DNA of 64,000 nt from Micropterix aruncella (Eukaryota > Arthropoda > Insecta > Lepidoptera > Micropterigidae), in assembly GCA_944548615.1 (NCBI GenBank), contig OX155976.1:2928442-2992441 (forward strand), read 5' to 3'. Shown here piece after piece: positions 60,573 to 64,000 of this stretch (positions within the stretch are counted from its first letter, which is position 1; each line of letters starts with the position of its first letter). The notes under the pieces were generated by a model. It had not been told where the DNA came from. It worked only from the letters and a program-made list of their open reading frames with translations, and ran no database searches. The position numbers and the translations under genes are program-made.

Positions 60573-61173
60573 TTGGCATCCGTTATAAATATTAGGTGTT
60601 TTTTTTGTCGGGGGAGTCTGGAAGCTGTACTGTTTCCTATAGAGCGGGCGTGGATGCGGACCTTACGGCGACTGCTCTTGAAAGGACCATCGGCTACCCG
60701 ATCCTGGGTGAACAGCCGGGCAAAAGATGCCGTGGTCTGCGATAGACTCGGTATATACCGTTTGACCGCTTCGTAAGGGAGAGGACTGCGCAAGCGACCT
60801 CGAACTCGTATCCAGTCGAGAGACCGGAGTAATCTGGTCGCAACTGAAAGTAAGGGCGTGAGTGTAATCCCGCTTAGTAACACACCTGGTTATCTCGCGG
60901 TTAAGGCGTTGGCCTCTTACGGGCATGTGGCGGAGTTGACGGTGGACTGTTTTGTCCAAGTCTTCTGCGCTCACTTCACGGAAGAACTTCCTGAGGTGAT
61001 GGGTTCGCCCGTTGTAGTTGACAACTCTGTATTTATGTGTAGATCGACGGTTCTCTTAATGGCGTCTGGCGTGCGTGTATATGTATGTCGCCGGCTGGGG
61101 CGCTTCCTATGTTGCAGCAGCACAACCACTTCCATCCTCCAGTCGGGCGTTTAAGTCGCTACCGGACGACCTA
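60573..61173 (-). repeat. Unit-end repeat, unit 3
   Basis: Same sequence as 36040-36640. Confidence 0.55.
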
Positions 61174-61297
61174 TATTTTTCTTATACTTTTCATTTTTAA
61201 TTTACATCATATTCATTCTAAATTTTCTCTGCCGCGTCGAAGCTTCCTCTAGGCGAAATATAACTACGGTCCTGCCTGCGGCCGAACCACGGATATT

Positions 61298-64000
61298 ATC
61301 ATATTATAGAACACTGAAAGCCGGCACACAGCCGATGGAGAAGCCCGCCAATAATATGAAATTTCTTCTAAGGAATCTATGATACCATTTAGAGGAGAAT
61401 ATATGCAATGCGGTGCTGCACACCTAAATGTGTGCGAGCCTTTATTAACCTGAAGAGTGCTCGTGTGGTGTCAAAACCCGAATGTGTAACATTTGATTAT
61501 ATCCTGCTGCGACACAACGGTTCAGGTATGAAAATTTACCACATATATGTAATTATGATGAGAGTATTTTCGTTTCACCACACATTGAATTCGGAGTCCG
61601 CGACAGTCACACACTCATTGTTCCCGTCAAGACGCAAATGCAACTTCGCCGAAACGCCGGTAACAACTATCATCTATTTGAATGCGGTAAGAGTCCGTTA
61701 ACATGCAATTCGAATAAAATTCAATGTCAAATAACAGTGAAAGTATTTGTAGTATATTTATTATATTTTAGTACGTAGCTAGTTACAAAATACTGGCATA
61801 TGACGTCGAAAGCGGATCAATAGCATTGAGGTCGCCTAAATGTTGACTTGTGTGAACAAACAGAAGATCCACGGAGCGGGGAGAGGAAGCAATCCTGCGG
61901 GGAAGGGTTGGTCAGGCAGAACTACATCGCCGCCAGTGAGCGATGGCTGTGTTTCTCGTCGAACTGTCGACAGCTTCTATATTTACTCTCTGATCGATTC
62001 CACTTTTATACTAACAAACCACGTAAGTGACGGATTCCAATTATTATTGATCTGTAGGAACAACTGACGTATTAAGATACGTGGGAAACCGTATGCTGCG
62101 ATTGAAGAAGATTGACTAATGTGGTTACGCGCATTGTTAATATGCAAAGTGCTAACTTTTCCCGCTGTCACATTATACATTATTAAAAACTGCTATACAA
62201 GGGAAATGACCGAAAATTGAATGACCGAGTGAGGCGAGATCACTGTTTCAAATCGGCCAGAGACGACCGATCGGTACTTCATCTGTTTATGTGTAGCGTA
62301 ATTATTATAAACAAACGCGTCGTACGTTTGTCATAAATTTTCCTTGAAGTCGTCAAAAACGACAGATGTGGAGGATTTTTGATTGTTTTGTACCATTTTA
62401 AGATGGTGGCAGTATTAATGCGGGAAAATAAAAATATTTATCTGTAAAATTGTATCACATATTAAAATGGAGAGTAATTCGAGCAGACAAGTAGTCATTT
62501 TTTTTTAATTTACACACAATATGAATCGAAAGGTTTGGGGGGTGCAAAAATAAAAATATTATTGAATACCATGATGTGACTGTCAAAACGTATAGTAAAC
62601 CGAGTAGAAATATACTTTAAAACTAAATGGTTACATAAATAAACAAATTATATGTACGCAATATGGAAAGGTGGGGGGGGGGGGGGGGGACAGGGATAAT
62701 AAAACATGTTGTGTCTTACTCTTAAAGAAATATCAAAACACATCATATAAATGTACATCTAAAAAGATGAGATGACATTGGGCGAGATGGAATTGGGATG
62801 GCGGTGAAGGGGAAGGGGCGTGGCGGGGAATAAATAAATAGAATGTGTTATATACCAAGAGAACTGTAAGTATAAACACATAGGAAATTTTACTGATTAG
62901 ATTTTAGACCTCTAGCACCTCAGATATTTTATAGGTTTAGAGAGAGGCGTGTATAATAAGTCGTGGAATTATATTTTTATTTATTATAATTTTTTTTTTG
63001 AATTCGGTTTCAAATATATGAAAATTTTAAGGTAGTACAAATCCACGCAGTTTCTACCGTATACAAGAAAATTAAAATTATAAATGCTTTATAAATTGGA
63101 CATTATAACGTTTTTATCATCAAATTCTGTCATAGTTTTCATTAGCCCTTTACATAAATAAGCGTTTCGTTAACCGCTTTACATAAATCATTATGACAAA
63201 AAGAATAACTCGTTTCATGTAATTTTAAAGATGATTCGAATTACTCGCGAAGCCTACATTTGCAAGACGTAGAGTATTTTTAAAATACGACCTTTTGGGA
63301 TATACTATAAAACGGATGTATTGCCAGTTCCAGTTAAAGAACCATGGAGGCAGTCAGAAGATATTGGAATCAGAAATATGTCAAAGAAGACGACGTCTCA
63401 CGAGGCGTTTATGATTACCACACAGTTGTGGGAGTCGCTCTGCTCTGCAATGGTATCGTAAGGAACGAGAAATACAGGGATACGTCTTTTAAATTTGTGT
63501 GGCCATTCTGCAGCTTCGGATTGGGAGTCGCCGGTTTCGCTTTCGGGGTCATGCAGATGTGTCATTGTTTGGACGAGAAGTGAGTTTGCATGTGTTTGAA
63601 TATCGTCGGTGCGCCTGCCAAAACCTCTATGTGCATTTTTTCGTTTTTTTTTTCGCTAGATGGCCTTAAAATCGAGTCGCGCATCGACTAAAAAAACAAT
63701 TATGTGTAATTTCCTTCTAGAAATCGATTTGACAAAATGGATATGTGGGCCTAATTCTTATTTGTGGCAATGCAAAATCGGTTATGTGTCCTCCTAAAAG
63801 CTTTTTAGTAATCTGTTTGCACATATCGGAATTGGTTTGGTTTGATTAAATCATGGTGACATACTTTTCGGGCGCTGTTTGTGTTTTGTGTATATAAAAG
63901 TATTTTGAAAACCTTTTTTATTATATGAAACGAAGTACGAGTGAGTAAATTTAATTCATGGAGACGCAAAGTAATTGGCGAGGGAGACTTCTTGTCGACT
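61298..64000 (+). repeat. Array unit 4, partial (cut by window end)
   Basis: It matches the head of units 2 and 3, not the diverged head of unit 1. Its G tract is longest (G17, 62673-62689) and is followed by acaggg where the other units read agaggg. Confidence 0.9.
63344..63579 (+). CDS. Odorant receptor, array copy 4, exon 1 only
   Basis: The 78 complete codons of exon 1 equal those of the other copies, ending at a gtgagt donor. The left inverted repeat of the intron-1 insert follows at 63600-63633. The remaining exons lie beyond the window. Confidence 0.85.

Larger units (their letters stand above)
49029..61297 (+). repeat. Array unit 3 (12,269 bp)
   Basis: Private changes include a 4-bp insertion at about 56551 (catatgtattta), altered T-runs near 56617 and 56700, one extra base near 59090 and a>g at 59955. 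G12 tract at 50404-50415. Confidence 0.93.

Noticed and set aside
24502..64000. Regularly repeated array as a CRISPR-like or satellite structure
   Set aside because: The period is about 12.26 kb and contains whole genes; it is a segmental duplication.

Overview
The window is eukaryotic and looks like an insect, most likely a moth or butterfly (Lepidoptera). The evidence is an AT-rich sequence with spliced genes of the insect odorant-receptor (7tm_6) type, 5'-truncated Jockey-type retrotransposons, a RNase H-bearing non-LTR element, a BEL/Pao LTR element, Penelope-like GIY-YIG relics, and a short repeat near 7.1-8.0 kb of a kind I associate with lepidopteran genomes. The order is inferred, not proven. 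Nothing bacterial, no CRISPR array, no rRNA and no convincing tRNA was seen.

Layout. 1-8.6 kb: AT-rich, gene-free DNA with a ~103-bp minisatellite, a 292-bp tandem duplication, and one Jockey-type relic (minus strand) split by another (plus strand). 8.6-19.7 kb: the remains of a diverged odorant-receptor locus. Only its last two coding exons (8857-9018, 9162-9224) are recognisable. A Penelope-like fragment (9647-10342) and a large nested insertion (10406-19102) sit behind it. The nested insertion is a RNase H-type non-LTR element whose RT catalytic YADD codons are split by a 6.5-kb BEL/Pao element (12090-18578) with nearly identical LTRs. 19.7-24.5 kb: decayed repeats and a minus-strand RT fragment.

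24.5 kb to the end: a head-to-tail array of a ~12.26-kb unit. There are three full copies (24502-36764, 36765-49028, 49029-61297) and the start of a fourth (61298-64000), almost identical to each other, introns and transposons included. Each full unit carries one odorant-receptor gene of eight coding exons on the plus strand. A segment bounded by 34-bp inverted repeats lies in its first intron, a Penelope-like relic in intron 4, and two facing Jockey-type relics lie downstream. The exon 2-8 splice chain is clean. The exon 1-2 junction does not splice in frame at canonical sites and appears to have been disturbed by the inserted segment.

How it fits together: odorant receptors act as ligand-gated cation channels with Orco in antennal neurons. 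Here a receptor unit that had already collected transposons was amplified very recently, or was over-assembled. The older paralogue upstream shares the 3' exons and downstream flank but has different insertions, so each locus serves as an empty-site control for the other.
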